From Halichondria panicea (lineage: Eukaryota > Porifera > Demospongiae > Suberitida > Halichondriidae): 64,000 nt of DNA. A program made the translations under genes and the position numbers. The stretch covers positions 1,634,501 through 1,698,500 of the forward strand of contig NC_087384.1 in NCBI RefSeq assembly GCF_963675165.1, read 5' to 3'. This document shows positions 1 to 11,272 of the stretch, one piece after another; the stretch's first letter is position 1, and each line of letters starts with the position of its first letter. The notes under the pieces are model-generated. The model ran no database searches and was not told the DNA's origin. It was given only the letters and a program-made list of their open reading frames with translations.

Positions 1-61
1 TAAGCCACTGATAACAGATTCCAGCTGGAAAGTTTGTTGACTTATTTTTATCAGTGTAGTT
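1..61 (-). CDS. OAS-like gene, partial exon at window edge
   Basis: This is the 5' part of an exon whose remainder lies beyond the left edge. Read on the minus strand it gives NYTDK...FPAGICYQWL, nearly the same as the start of the P-loop exon of the OAS-like gene at 60006-62578. The acceptor AG sits at 62-63, as in that gene. The GGS and DxD motifs of the family would follow just outside the window, so activity cannot be judged. The product would be a nucleotidyltransferase of the 2'-5'-oligoadenylate synthetase family. Confidence 0.7.
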
Positions 62-364
62 CTAACTTTGTTGCTTAATATCCGAGCTTTTCTTAATGGC
101 CTCTTTACTCTGACTTGGGTTGTCGCCATAGTTTATTATAGCAATTAGTTTATTATAGCAATTGCTTTATAGGCTTATTGCTGCATGTACGTGCACTCTA
201 TTCATTCCACTGCATGTGTGTGTGTGTGGGGATTTTCACTCCATACAAGGATTGCATTCCTGTAGTTGTGATAATGCAGTAATTCAATGAATATACTCTG
301 TAGTGCTATATACCCATGAATTTCAGTTTCTCTGAACTCGGAGTATTCACTGTAAATACCTTAA
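1..364. repeat. Left copy of a 360-bp duplicated segment
   Basis: Bases 1-364 match 62518-62872 with few substitutions and a short indel near 150. The segment holds an OAS exon start and the intron upstream of it. The match stops abruptly at the word TAAATACCTTA on both sides. It marks two paralogous OAS-like genes about 62.5 kb apart. Confidence 0.9.
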
Positions 365-431
365 GGTGGCATATTTTCACAGTACAATTTCTCATTTTGC
401 TATTCTGCAGTTGTGAAATTAATGTTTGTTA

Positions 432-800
432 TGCCTCGGTGCGCAACATATACGGTATATAATGTGTGCATGCATGTGTGTCTGTATGTGTGTAGACTGC
501 TACAGTTGTTCAAGGATCAATGAACTGCAAGTTAGAGTTTCTATAGGATTCTACAAAGTTTTTTGGGGGATTTTAATGTGTGGATTTGCAAAATAATCGT
601 TCTTGAGTTATGCCTACTCGGAATGCTATTGCAGCCTTTTCAAAACAGTGCATGCGTATAGCAAAACTTGTCCATAATTATATGGAGTGTTGCTACTCTA
701 CTTAGCTCTGCACTATAGAATGCTAGCTATATATTGGTAGCTTCAAGAGTGAGAAGAGAGCTGCAAAGTTCATTGCATTTCCAATTATCTGCTAGACATA
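432..800. repeat. R1 dispersed repeat, copy 1
   Basis: This interspersed repeat starts at TGCCTCGGTGCG and contains a GT-rich stretch, CTGCTACAG..GTTCAAGGATCA, ATTTGCAAAATAAT and AGAGAGCTGCAA. The same order of words recurs at 9630-10055, 16430-16890, 27136-27560, 31345-31835, 43907-44408 and 63645-64000. Full copies end in CACCGAGGCATCA, the reverse complement of the start, so it is probably a non-autonomous DNA transposon. No ORF is present. Confidence 0.7.
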
Positions 801-910
801 AGTATACACATTTTTTGCGATTTTACTCTCACTTACAGAAATAGCAGAAATATTAAAACCCACAAAAATATGTATAGGTTGTTGTTTTTGCATAATTACC
901 GTACTCTATC

Positions 911-1399
911 GAGATTACGCCCACCCCACTTTTGAGTGAAAGTTCCTGCAAAGGCTAATTTGCCTTGAGAATACGTCCACTGCTAAAAAAAAATAAAAGT
1001 TTCTTGAGCTGATTTGTTCTTGTCTCCTATAGTCTACTTGCAAATAGCAGTAATTATTGGATCTATATGAGCTATCTTCTCTAAATCTCTGTTGAAGACT
1101 CTGAATATATATATAGGAACAACTCTCTGATGCAGAATCTTGACTTATATACTTTTCTTCATACATATATAAAATTATATAGCTACTTTACTTATGCATT
1201 GTTGTATATTGCATTGTATTTCAATAGCTGCAGGTCAGACGCATGCAGATCGTTTTTTAATGAGCGGGCGTAATTTCGAGGCAAATAACCTGCATGGGTG
1301 GTCTTAATTTCGAGACAAAATTATATCGTTTTCGAAAAATTAAACCCATCCCACCTATAGCTGCTTTGTAGCATGCAATTAGGGTAGGCGTAATCTTGG
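911..1399. mobile_element. Putative inverted-repeat element
   Basis: The ends are near-inverted copies: CGAGATTACGCCCACCC at the left and GGGTAGGCGTAATCTTGG at the right. The interior has further CGTAATTTCGAG words and no convincing ORF. Target duplications were not identified. Confidence 0.4.
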
Positions 1400-1542
1400 T
1401 AGAATAAATACTGTAAATAATGGAACATGTTAAGTTTATATACCGTACCTATAATCTCACTGTCTAGCTCTCAATTAGTAATTTCAACATAATACGTATA
1501 AAGTTAAATACTTTATGATGAGTTATAATACTCTTATAATTA

Positions 1543-3513
1543 TTAGGCTGTTATATCTACAGTAAGGTCGGTGGTCTCAATCTTCTTCTTTATCTCAGCC
1601 CAGTTCCCCTCCCCCTCATCATGTGACCTGTCACCGGTACGTGTAGTGGTGAACCCGGTGTCAAACAGATTGTTGGCTGGGTTAGCTGGGTCCAGGAGGC
1701 GAGGGGTTTTGGGGTGTCATGCAGAATCGTGTTACCAGTTCCTTCCACCATGTAGTATAGTCGTTGTCCTAGTGAATACTGTATTTCAATGAGTGATGTG
1801 TGTGGTTGTGTAACAGATCTAGATATACCTATACATTATATAGTGATTAACAATGCCAGTATATACTTCTACAATGTATAGATCGACTTACTCTTGTTGA
1901 TCTTCCCTAAGAACAAGGTCTTTAAGCTTATAGGAGGTCCTATTATGGTATAATTATGCGTGAATAGATCGATGTAAGGGTATATACTATGATGTGATAA
2001 CTGCATGCGTGTACGTACTTTTCAGCCATTCATTCAGCGAAAGATTTAATTTCCAAATTTCTTCTTTGCACGCTGATAAGCTTTCAAAACGAGCAAAGAA
2101 AGAAAGTAAGACTTTGGCTTCTTCTGTCCTGCATGGGTAAACATTTGGCCATTGTTTATTTCTCCATGCCTTAGCACGCTGAATAAGCACTTTGACCTAT
2201 ACCATTGCGGTACATATACGTACATGCACAATGTTACATGTAGATGAACTGCAATCTATAATAATGTATGTATCCCTTGCCTCATTATCTTGCTTCTGCA
2301 TAAACTGCACCTGCCATTTGGAGGCTCCAATTGAGAACCTGCATGTACATTGGCATGCATGCATATATATATATATACTTGATATGCAGTTCTGTTCTTG
2401 AATTTTAACTCACAGGAAGCGCTTTTGAACCGGGATCTTGTCTAAGAACAGGCTCAGCTGGGAGACACTGTCCCACCAAGGGGTCACCAGCATGTCAACG
2501 TCAATGAGGTCCTTGTACCGAAACTGGACAGAGTGAGGTGTCCTATTCTTAAATTGCACATCGCTGCTTCTTTTCAAGAATTTCTCAAGCTTCTCTAGCT
2601 TTAGCCGTCTTCTCTCGATTTAAAGCGACACTTTTTAATAATTACGAAGCCAGAGGTCGCTTTTTTTGGAGGTTAAAAAATTGTATTGAAGTCCTGGTGT
2701 CGAATATTTAGAGGGTCGCATCTAATTGGAGGTAACTTTACAGAGTCTACTTGCCTCGATTTCAGGCCGCTTAGAAACACTGATTTTCCATAGACTCGCA
2801 AGCCGTCACTGTTGCAGGCGAACAGTAGACTGGTCAAACTCCGTGTAGAGACTCGTGTAAGGTTTGCCACGATATTTGTGGCAACTAACCGCATACGGTT
2901 ACTGCAAGATCGTTGATAGTGACGTACCACTAGAAAACTCTACGTAGCACAGCAGTATAGTGACGTCACGAAAACCGCAGCCACTTAGAATCTTATCAGA
3001 TATGCTGACGGTGCAACACGAGTCTCTACACGGAGTTTGACCAGTCTACTGTTCACCTGCAACAGTGACGGCTTGCGAGTCTAGATTTTCCAGTGGGCTA
3101 CAATCGAAGCTATAGGGGTGGCTACATTTACCTCTATTTAGAACGCGACATTAATTGTCAACGCAGCTGTCGCTACTTTTAGGGGTCAGAAAATTTTTGA
3201 AGCTCCTGGGTGTCGCATATTTGGAGGGTCGCCTTAAATCGAGGTTCTTACGGTAATAATGTTCTTACTATTATTCTGTGTTTAGCAGGTGCTCACTTCT
3301 TGAGTAGATAACTATGTCCAGATCAAAGTCTCACTGCAGTGCCTTGTCCCAGAGAGCCAGCTCTGATGACTTCACTGATAGTAATTGGCTGTTGTTCCTG
3401 TCATGTAAAGCAGATAAGTGAATTTTGCACATTACTGTTGCTCTATAGTACTTTTAGGAGGGTAGCCAACTCATCTGTTGCTTCTCTAGCAGCCTTGTGA
3501 GTGAGTAGCTCAT
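1543..3513 (-). pseudogene. OAS-like pseudogene (copy 1)
   Basis: All main exons of the OAS-like family can be traced in order on the minus strand. Exon 1 (3452-3513) starts MSYSLTRL and then needs a frame change to reach REATDELATLLK. The P-loop exon (about 3295-3420) reads EVIRAGSLGQGTAV, then shifts frame before FDLDIVIYS. The exon at about 2412-2560 gives VQFRYKDLIDVDMLVTPWW, followed by a short exon FSIGASKWQVQFMQK, then VKVLIQRAKAWRNKQWPN, which shifts frame again. The C-terminal exon reads PRLLDPANPANNL with an in-frame stop just before it. The many frameshifts make a working product unlikely. A 293-bp transposon sits in an intron. Its AGS motif is closest to the neighbouring intact gene at 4161-5732, so it is probably a tandem duplicate that decayed. 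Confidence 0.88.
2791..3083. mobile_element. MITE with 9-bp target duplication (family M)
   Basis: The element starts TAGACTCGCAAGCCGTCACT and ends with its reverse complement. It is flanked by the perfect 9-bp direct repeat GATTTTCCA (2782-2790 and 3084-3092). Nine-base duplications are typical of Mutator-like elements, so a non-autonomous MULE is the best guess. It has no coding capacity. Relatives lie at 12321-12373, 22018-22260 and 30209-30632. Confidence 0.88.
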
Positions 3514-4160
3514 TGCTGTGGGGAGGCAATTCCTAAAATCCATTTGTTATGTTCTTATTTGTCTATGTGTATATCTCTAATTGGGTGTATGTGTGTGTTT
3601 GTTTTCTTTTGCAGTAGTATATAGACTAAGTAGTGTTTATGAGATTAGTCAGCAAAGGGCAAAGGGACTGTCCCAGGGAAAGTCCATATAGGCTCATTAA
3701 TTGATGCTCCCAACAGCTGCACCCACGTCTTGCACCATTATTATGCTTATAGCATCAGTTCTTATACTGTTAGAGCTGATTCCCATGAAAAGTCCCTTAA
3801 GAATATTCATTGTTTTGAGAAAAGTAATAATCCATCAATGAATAAAGGATAAGGCTATATTCCTACTATAGTTGTTAATTTTCTAGAACTATACACAATG
3901 CATGCATGCATGCACTGCTAATGAGTATACCCAACTGAATTGCCTCAGGGTATTAGTGTATATAATTATAGTAAAAGGTCAGCAAACGAATTAAAAAAAT
4001 CAAAATAATACGTTTAACAATCAAATAATACGTTTAAGCATCGTACAGCCATCAGCGAAACAAGTTACTATAATAATACACTACTACACTATAATATTGT
4101 GTGCTGCATGCTATATAGTCTTAATTGTCTGTTTAAGTTAGTCAGCTCTCTTGAACGGTC
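3514..4160. other. Spacer between OAS copies
   Basis: No coding region or clear repeat is supported here. The stretch contains a GT-rich patch near 3590 and a TGCATGCATGCA run near 3900. It would hold the promoter of the pseudogene at its left side and the 3' end of the 4161 gene at its right. Confidence 0.4.
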
Positions 4161-5732
4161 TTAATGTGTGATCTCCTCCACACTCTTCTCAAGGTCAAAG
4201 TATTGCACTTTGTCCACAAACTGACTCCAGCCCTGCTCGTTTTCACTTGGCCTTTTGTTGGGTGGGTACGTACCAATGCCAGACAGGTAGACATTGTTAG
4301 CTGGATTGGCCGGGTCGACCAGGCGTGGAGTGGACGAGGGAAAGAGGGTGGGGTAGTCTCTAGCTTTGTAGTAGTCTTCCCAATAGATGCTGCATGTGTA
4401 TACAAATTATTTGTTATCTATATAATTATAGTTAAGTAAACATACTCCATTCTGCTGTGATTCCGAACAAGTTTCTTCAACTCTTCAGTGGTACTGCATA
4501 ATTATAAGTTTAATGAAATAATACGTGCATGCATGGTGATTAATTTTACCTTCTAGCTTCATTGTGTCCACGGTAGCCATAAGTTTGGCTCAACTGCTGG
4601 TTTTCATAGGCTCGAAGCACCAACAAGGATATTAGAAAGGAACTAGGGCTTCTTCGTCCTACTCTACTTTTAGGCAATAGGCGATTCCTCCATGCTTTAG
4701 CCCGGACTATGTACACCTTGACCTATAAAATATCATATACACGCAATATTACTGATGACTCAAGCAGAACGCATGCAGTGTACGATATAATTATAAGCGT
4801 TATAAAAGTATAGGCATTCATGCAACACAAAGCATGCACATTAAAGATTAAAAATTCGTTGTTTAATATGTAATAGTACCTTCTGATCTTTTTTTCTCAT
4901 AAACTCCACTTGCCACTTGGAAGCGTTCACACTAAATCTGTGCATGACTTCCAGGTTGTGTCTTGGCACACTATCTCGAAGGAACCGAAAAAACATTGTC
5001 GGATCGTTTGGATAATCACTCCACCAAACTGGACTGATCAAGAGATCCACATCGATGTAGCTCTTGTACTTGAACTGCACAGCATATCTTGTTATGTTGG
5101 GCTCTGTAATGACCCCTGCTCCAAACACCTGTCGATTGCTAATGAAAGCTTCTAGCCGTCGTATGTGTTGGTCATATCCGTCAGTTATGATAGTATCTCC
5201 GCTCACATCTGCACAACATGCATGTGTTATTCATGCAGTTAAGCCACAACTATAATATAATAATATATGTTTGCGTGCATAGTGTATGCTTTTGATGATC
5301 ACGTCTATAATTATAGTTTTGCCTCAAATTTTTTAAGCTAGAATTATAGGTGTATAGGGATTCCAGGTGCCCCTCTGAGTTAGCACTTCAACGTTACATG
5401 TGATATAGGCCCAGTGAATGGGCAGGTGTTGCATGCTCTATACAGCTACATGCATGCATGCATGCACGCAGGTTTGCTTGCCGTGAGAGTGGAGCACCAG
5501 GTCGATGTCAAAGCTTCCAGGCACAATTGTTCCATGTCCCATAGAGCCAGCTTTTACGATCTCGCTCACTCTAATTTTTGGATGAGTATAGCTTGACAAA
5601 TTAAGCTGCATTTGAACATATATAATTATACAGATTTCTGCATGCATATCTCATTATTACCTGTAGAGTAGACACCAGCTCCCTAATGGCTGCTTCAGCC
5701 TCAGCATGTGTAGGTTTCCTAAAGTAGGCCAT
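4161..5732 (-). CDS. OAS-like nucleotidyltransferase (copy 2), 324 aa
   Basis: Six exons join in frame: 5661-5732, 5482-5605, 4880-5208, 4550-4722, 4446-4493 and 4161-4389 (975 nt with stop). The protein starts MAYFRKPTHAEAEAAIREL. Exon 2 holds the nucleotide-binding motif EIVKAGSMGHGT followed by FDIDLVLHS, which supplies the first two metal-binding Asp. Exon 3 has SYIDVDLLISPVWW with the third. VKVYIVRAKAWRN and PRLVDPANPANNVYLSG belong to the OAS1 C-terminal domain. The family makes 2'-5'-linked oligoadenylates from ATP, usually in response to dsRNA in the cytosol; sponge relatives are known. Odd points: AGS instead of GGS, a GC donor (gcaagc) after exon 2, and exon 3 not split where the paralogues have an intron. 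The length and conserved triad suggest a working gene. Confidence 0.9.
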
Positions 5733-6410
5733 CTTGAACTTATAAACTCCTGTCTGAGACTACTGCCTAATTTTAAACAGTTGCTCTCTTTTATATCAAC
5801 TTAAGTAGTTTCATAGATTCCAAGATTCTAGAAGGTTCTCTGTAATGGTGACTATTGTGGTCAATGTTGTATAATTACCAGGTTTTAGGGGTATATTCCT
5901 GAAAATAATCAGTTCTAGTAATCTCTCTTTCCTGTGCAGTACTCAGTACATGTAATACAAAGGCCAAGATCATTATCTACTACAAGGGCCAATAAACTGC
6001 TTGTGGCACGAATTGCCATGTAATAACTAATTTGTTGCCTTGAAAACCATTTTCTGATAATTATAGAAACCAGCATAGAAACCACTTGCTGCATATAGAT
6101 GTGAAAAAAAAAGGTAATTTGGTAGTTTTTGTTCTGTTTTTGGTGGCTGGATTTACAATATATAAACAGTGGTTTGCAGAACAGTTGTCGTATACTCAGA
6201 GTAGCAGTAGGCGGTGACTTTTACAAGGTCACTTTGCCCCAGTGCAACATGTCACACTATAACCCTGGTTAAAACATGTGCAATTCAAGTAACCCACATG
6301 TTGGGTTACAACAACAGATAAAAGTATACACATTTAAAACAAGTAGAAATACTCAGCTACAGGTTGTTGTAACCAGCCATATAGGTTCTTTTAAGCATAT
6401 TTGGTAATGG
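5733..6410. other. Intergenic, no gene seen
   Basis: This is the upstream region of the OAS-like gene at 4161-5732. From about 6190 it contains words of the type TATAGGTTGTNGTAACC, which recur to 6830. No ORF or promoter motif can be supported. Confidence 0.4.
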
Positions 6411-6633
6411 CAAGGGCGTATAAAAGAAGAGAGGGCATTCATGCAACTCCATATGAGCAGAGTTCAAATGTGGGCGGATGAATGTGCATGACTGGCATGA
6501 AATGCGAAATTTATATTTTTAGCACTTAATGCAAATTAATGCACATAATTATTCCTCTGCCCACGTTTGAACTTTGCTAGCTACGTGTATACTGATAGTG
6601 GAGTTGCATGCTCTCTCTTCTTTATACGCCCTT
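6411..6633. mobile_element. MITE with 8-bp target duplication (family E)
   Basis: The ends are inverted copies, CAAGGGCGTATAAAAGAAGA on the left and its complement on the right. The direct repeat GGTAATGG flanks the element on both sides (6403-6410, 6634-6641). An eight-base duplication fits the hAT superfamily. Relatives are at 30731-30890 (truncated) and 45127-45362. Confidence 0.82.
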
Positions 6634-7089
6634 GGTAATGGGTCGTAGCAACTTCCCATAGGTAGAAACATCCAGCTATAATATGTAGGTTTTAGCAACC
6701 ATGCACAGCAGCAGCCATACGTAGAAGTACCCGCCCATGCAGCTATAGGTTGTAGCAACCTCCCGTAGGTATATAGTAGCTGATCGGTCAAAACAACCGC
6801 GCTATAATTATAGGTTCTTTTGACTCACATTTCATCACTCATGCATAATTATTGTAGAAAAACTCAGTGCTGTGATGTGACATACATGTAAGTGTGTTCT
6901 AATTACAATCATCACAAAACAAGAAACTGATAATGTACTTACATACAAGTGCATTCAGCCTATAGAGTAAATAAACGCAATTTGGTGCGTAATGGTACAT
7001 AAATGTAAATATTTTGGGATTGGAACATTTCTAAGAAAATATGATGATATACCATTGTGTTGGTGAACAAATTATCTAAAAGTCCAAAA

Positions 7090-7245
7090 AGATTTCCATG
7101 GCAACCAAAGGTGGTGGGTATGTGGTGGTTTATATAACACCAACATTTTCTATAGTGGATAATCGCTTAGCAATGGAAAACACCATCGTTTTCGGCTAAG
7201 GTATGGAATTTTGGCACAACATTCCTGAATAGTTAACCTAACATA
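7090..7245. repeat. Dispersed repeat, also at 59640-59830
   Basis: The stretch with CATGGCAACCAAAGGTGG, TATAACACCAACAT and GGCACAACATTCCTGA recurs in reverse orientation at 59640-59830, and a shorter piece lies near 53710-53790. There is no ORF. It is probably a decayed non-autonomous transposon. Confidence 0.65.
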
Positions 7246-9629
7246 TGCATGCATGTACACGTCTCACTACAAGGAGGATATGCATCAATATAATTATCGC
7301 CCGCTACTGTGCATGGTTACTCCGAGGACAAGGATAAGATTCAATGGTTGTTCCCACGCAAGAGGAGGATAAAGTGAGGAAAAGAACTGATTGAGGGAGC
7401 GGAAGAAAATGGTGACCCTCGCCTTGAGGCAGTACCTCACCAAGCAGCCAAGGTGTGTGTGTGTGTGTTTGTTGGAAAAAGTGTGTGTGGTCAGTGATGA
7501 TATTCAAGAGACGGGCGGACTGAGAACAGTGTTCTGTGCAGACTGTCTCTAATTCTGAGACCATTACCAGTAACTTTCTGCGGTGTCGATTCTGCCACTT
7601 TTTAGAATGTTCTGTCACTGTTAACAAGAGCTAGATATTGCGACTGAGATGTGCTTCATAAAGAAAATACCAAGTATACTACTCTTGGAAAGTTGTCTGA
7701 ACATAAAATGTATGTGCTGTGGGCCATTGAAGGTCAGTTTTCTTTAAATTTTGCATATTAATCCCTCTATGAGGCTACTCAAAGCTATATTGCCTAGCTT
7801 CTTTCATGAAATAGACTCTATGTACACTACTTTAATGTATGGTCTTTCCCCTTTCTTGTTTGCTTTAGAGAAACTCGAGATTTCCACTAAAGTTTAGTCT
7901 AATTATAACTGTAAAGGCCGTTATGCTTTCACTTTAATCCCTCTATTCTAACACTGATCAATTATTAGCCCTTTTGGCATTCATATAACAATGGAGAATA
8001 GTCTTTACTGTATCGTAATGCATACTTACTTTTAATAAGAATGCCACACGGAAGAAGATATCAGCATTGGAAAAAAGCTGCAAGAGATAGACGGCTGGCT
8101 TGGTGTGCCAAAGATGAAAGTGCAAACGAAGTTATCAAGTGATTCTAATATTACATTGTGTCCTTTGGTAAGTCCTCTGATAATAACTTTTACCGATCAT
8201 GAACCAACTACAAATGTATGTCTACATTATCATTATTTTTTCAACCACTTTTTAATACAATTATAATAATTATGGAAGTTGTACTGTATAGAACTTAAAG
8301 CAGTATCTCATTCTAATCCTTTTCATTATCCTGTAAATAGAGACGTAGTCATTCCTTTATTGAGCCCAAAACTCTTCAGTCTTATCGTGGAAGTGTATTT
8401 TCAGTGTATTATTATTCCTGTCAGAAGTTACCAGGTCTAAGCAGACTTCTCAGCATTCTGACTATTTTAGCTTGTCTATTATGACTTCTAATAATGACCT
8501 GAGCAAGATATCTTACCATGTTAGCCCTTTGATGAGAAGAAGATAAGCTTTGATTCACTGCCACAGCAGCCTCTCTTATTGGCGCCAATCTCGTGCGCAA
8601 TGTATTGCTAAATAATGATTACATGACCGTAACACGCCTGGATTCAACCACGCCCATCGTTTCCAATCCCTTTTTCTTCCTTCATCTATGGTTTAACTAC
8701 CTTAAACATCATTTAATCTACAGTACACTGAGTAATAAATATGCAAGCCATGCACTCGAAACTATAAGGTCACAATGAATATGGCACCTGGGAGACGAGA
8801 AATATTACCACAGAAGACGCACCTGTTGGCGCAGGCCAGACCAGGTGTGGTTTCCATGTATCAATGACTCTTGATACTGCATGTAGAACAAATACTGTTA
8901 CGGCCACCTCTCCCCCTCAGAACAGACTTGGTCCATAGATATACATCTTCACCTCAGAGGAACCAACCACAAGATAGCTGTTTTTGTGATTACAGACGAA
9001 AATAAGTGTTCTTGCTTAGCAGCCTAGGCGTAACGCGCCTAGACTTCAAAGGGTTTCACCCACACAACGTACAAAACGTGATGTCAAATGACGTGCGTTT
9101 TCAATCCCTTTCTCTTCCTTCATCTACGGTTAAACAAGGTTAATCGAGGTACTCCGCTTGCCCTGCCTACTGCATTATGTACTGCCCAGCATCTACGCGC
9201 ATGTGCAATTATCTCTACACCTCGTGCTTGATTATAGCTATCTGAGTTAAAGCCCCACACCCAACCCTCCCTTGGTTTCTATACACTTCTCTGTCGTTAC
9301 GACATGACTGAGCCGTGGCTATGACTGTTGGCTAGGCCACCTCTTTACCGCCAAGTACTTAATTAGGGGAGCAACATAATTATTAAAAACGCTTAATTAT
9401 TATCTAATTAGCGAGGTTGCACTCCTCTAATTAATTAGAGAGGCTTCCTAACAATAATAACGGCCTTCAGTCATGGTCCGGCTCACCCTCCAAGGGGCGT
9501 TGCGGTAATGAGTAGCTGTACTCAACGCTTACAGCGGTACCTAGAGCAATATATAACTATTTAGTGGTATGGTATCTAGTCGGGTGCATGGCTTGCATAT
9601 TTATTACTGGTGTACTGTAGATTACTGAA
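7246..9629. other. Intergenic, no convincing gene
   Basis: The reading frames here are low-complexity or lack splice context. A small ORF (MPHGRRYQHWKKAARDRR..., 8041-8145) was seen but has no support. The words TTCCTTCATCTAYGGTT occur twice (near 8680 and 9117), which hints at a local duplication. AT-rich palindromes lie near 9390-9450. Confidence 0.4.
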
Positions 9630-10055
9630 CATTTTTGCAATTTGCTGCATGCAAACTCAAAAAGTGGGTAATGATCAACCATAATTGTTGTTAAAAAGAT
9701 CGATGCCAAAAGTTCAAGTCTAATTAATGGCTGTCATCAGCACTGCAGAGCCTTGCAGCTCTTTTCTCACTCTCGAAGCTACCAATAGCTAGGTTCCTAA
9801 GTAGAGTAGCAACACTCGGTAAACAAGTTTGGCTACGTGCTCTTCTGAAAAAACTACATGCAATGGCATTCCAATTAAGTAAGCAAAACTAGGCATAACT
9901 CGAGAACAAAGCATTATTGACTCGAAGAAAACATGACTAGAAGCCTATTAGAAACTCTTACTTGCACTTATTGATCGAGCAGCTGTACCACTCTGCACAG
10001 ACACACACAAACACACTACCGTATACCTCGCTTACGCATGCACACCGAAGCATAA
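9630..10055. repeat. R1 dispersed repeat, copy 2 (reverse)
   Basis: This is the reverse complement of the R1 repeat, ending CTACCGTATACCTCGCTTAC then ACCGAAGCATAAT. It is collinear with 31345-31835, which is also reversed. Confidence 0.75.
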
Positions 10056-10232
10056 TAATAATAGATAATATATATACATGGTTGCATGCACTGGTCCATA
10101 ATTATACAAACACTGAACAGATGCATGCGTGAGTATATAGCTAAGGTTACAAATGTGCATGCAGCTGTTGGAATATCCTATATTATATAGCGTATAATAG
10201 CACATTGTAAAGTGTCTACTGCTGCTGGACGT

Positions 10233-10415
10233 CTATATGGTGAGGTCAATGTTGTCCACCTTCGTAGCAAATTCCTGCCATCTTTTGTCCTTCCTCCGAC
10301 CAGACATGCCACTGACGTACACATTGTTGGTGGGATTGGCCGGCCACCACGGAGCAGGAAGGAGGTGAGAGTACTTCTCTCGGATCATCTTTAGCCCAGA
10401 GTCTTTAGCTCTGGA
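10233..10415 (-). pseudogene. Solitary OAS-like C-terminal exon
   Basis: One clean open exon of 61 codons follows an acceptor at 10416-10417 and ends in TAG. It reads SRAKDSGLKMIREKY...ANPTNNVYVSG...VDNIDLTI and matches the last exon of the OAS-like genes. The LDPANP core is altered to WWPANP. No other OAS exons were found within several kilobases on either side, and the neighbourhood is filled with transposons. It is best read as the last surviving piece of a lost copy, although use as an alternative last exon of the 13253-15910 gene cannot be excluded. Confidence 0.78.
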
Positions 10416-10604
10416 CTATTAAGCGTAATAGTGCATGCAAGGTACATGTATGTCATCATTATAGTGCTTCATATCAATTATTGTTTCAATAATGTAAGGT
10501 ACTTTACTTTTGAGGAACTAAAATACAGTTTCCGTGGATTGGCTTCGAACCTTAAAAATTGTGCTCCTCGAAAATAAAGCACTATAAAGGACTGTATATA
10601 TATA

Positions 10605-10975
10605 CAGTAGAACCTCGCTAATCCGAATAAGCGGGACTAAACCCCCATTCAAATATACATGAAAATTTTGGATGTCATTAAGTATCATTAACAAAGAACA
10701 CTCACATGCACATGCATGCATGTAATATTACTGTGGCCAGAAGGAAAGCTGCTAGCTAATTTTTTCTCAAATTTCTAATATACAGCGAGTCTTGTGAGCT
10801 CTTTTCGTTTTCTTTGCAGTATAGCCATTGTATTCAGTGAGGTATTGAGCAGTTTATTAATAAAGTGCGCATGTGCAGTAGTCTATTCTACAGCCCTCTT
10901 CTTTTCAGTTTAATATTATTTTTTGTCCAGTCTCCGAACTTTAAAAAGGGTCCAGATTAGCTAGGTTCTATACTG
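10605..10975. mobile_element. pogo/Tigger-like MITE
   Basis: The element begins CAGTAGAACCTCGCTAATCC after TA and ends with a decayed complement before TA. The terminus CAGTAGAACCTCG and the TA target are typical of the pogo branch of Tc1/mariner. It is non-coding. Better preserved copies are at 34835-35245 and 39462-39882. Confidence 0.75.
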
Positions 10976-11052
10976 TACCTAAAGGTGGCATAAAATTGGG
11001 TATTAATTTCTGCTAATTCTGCGAATGAGAGTAAAATCGCAAAAATGTGTAC

Positions 11053-11272
11053 TCGTGAATGATGTTCTTGCGTACTTGGAAAAATTCCTCACATTTTTCC
11101 ACTACTGCAGCATACTGTCTTCGCTCCTCAGCAGTAATATTAGTGAACACTAGGACTGACTCCGCTTCTTCTCCTAAAATGTATTGACTTGTTTCGACTG
11201 TGACTCTCCTGCAAGGCCTGATGCTTCTCGAAATTGTTCAAACTGTCTTTTCCAGCATGGCCAGGCATCAGG
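11053..11272 (-). pseudogene. Retrotransposon gag relic (Ty3/Gypsy-like)
   Basis: Read on the minus strand, the stretch gives PDAWPCWKRQFEQFREASGL, then ESQSKQVNTF. After a small deletion and frame change it continues GEEAESVLVFTNITAEERRQ and EKCEEFFQVRKNIIHE. This order is the familiar pattern of animal Ty3/Gypsy gag proteins. No pol, protease or LTR was found nearby, so it is an isolated and inactivated fragment. Confidence 0.75.

Noticed and set aside
7304-7627. 107-codon minus-strand ORF
   Set aside because: It includes a TGTGTG-derived His-Thr run, has no splice context and no recognisable family.
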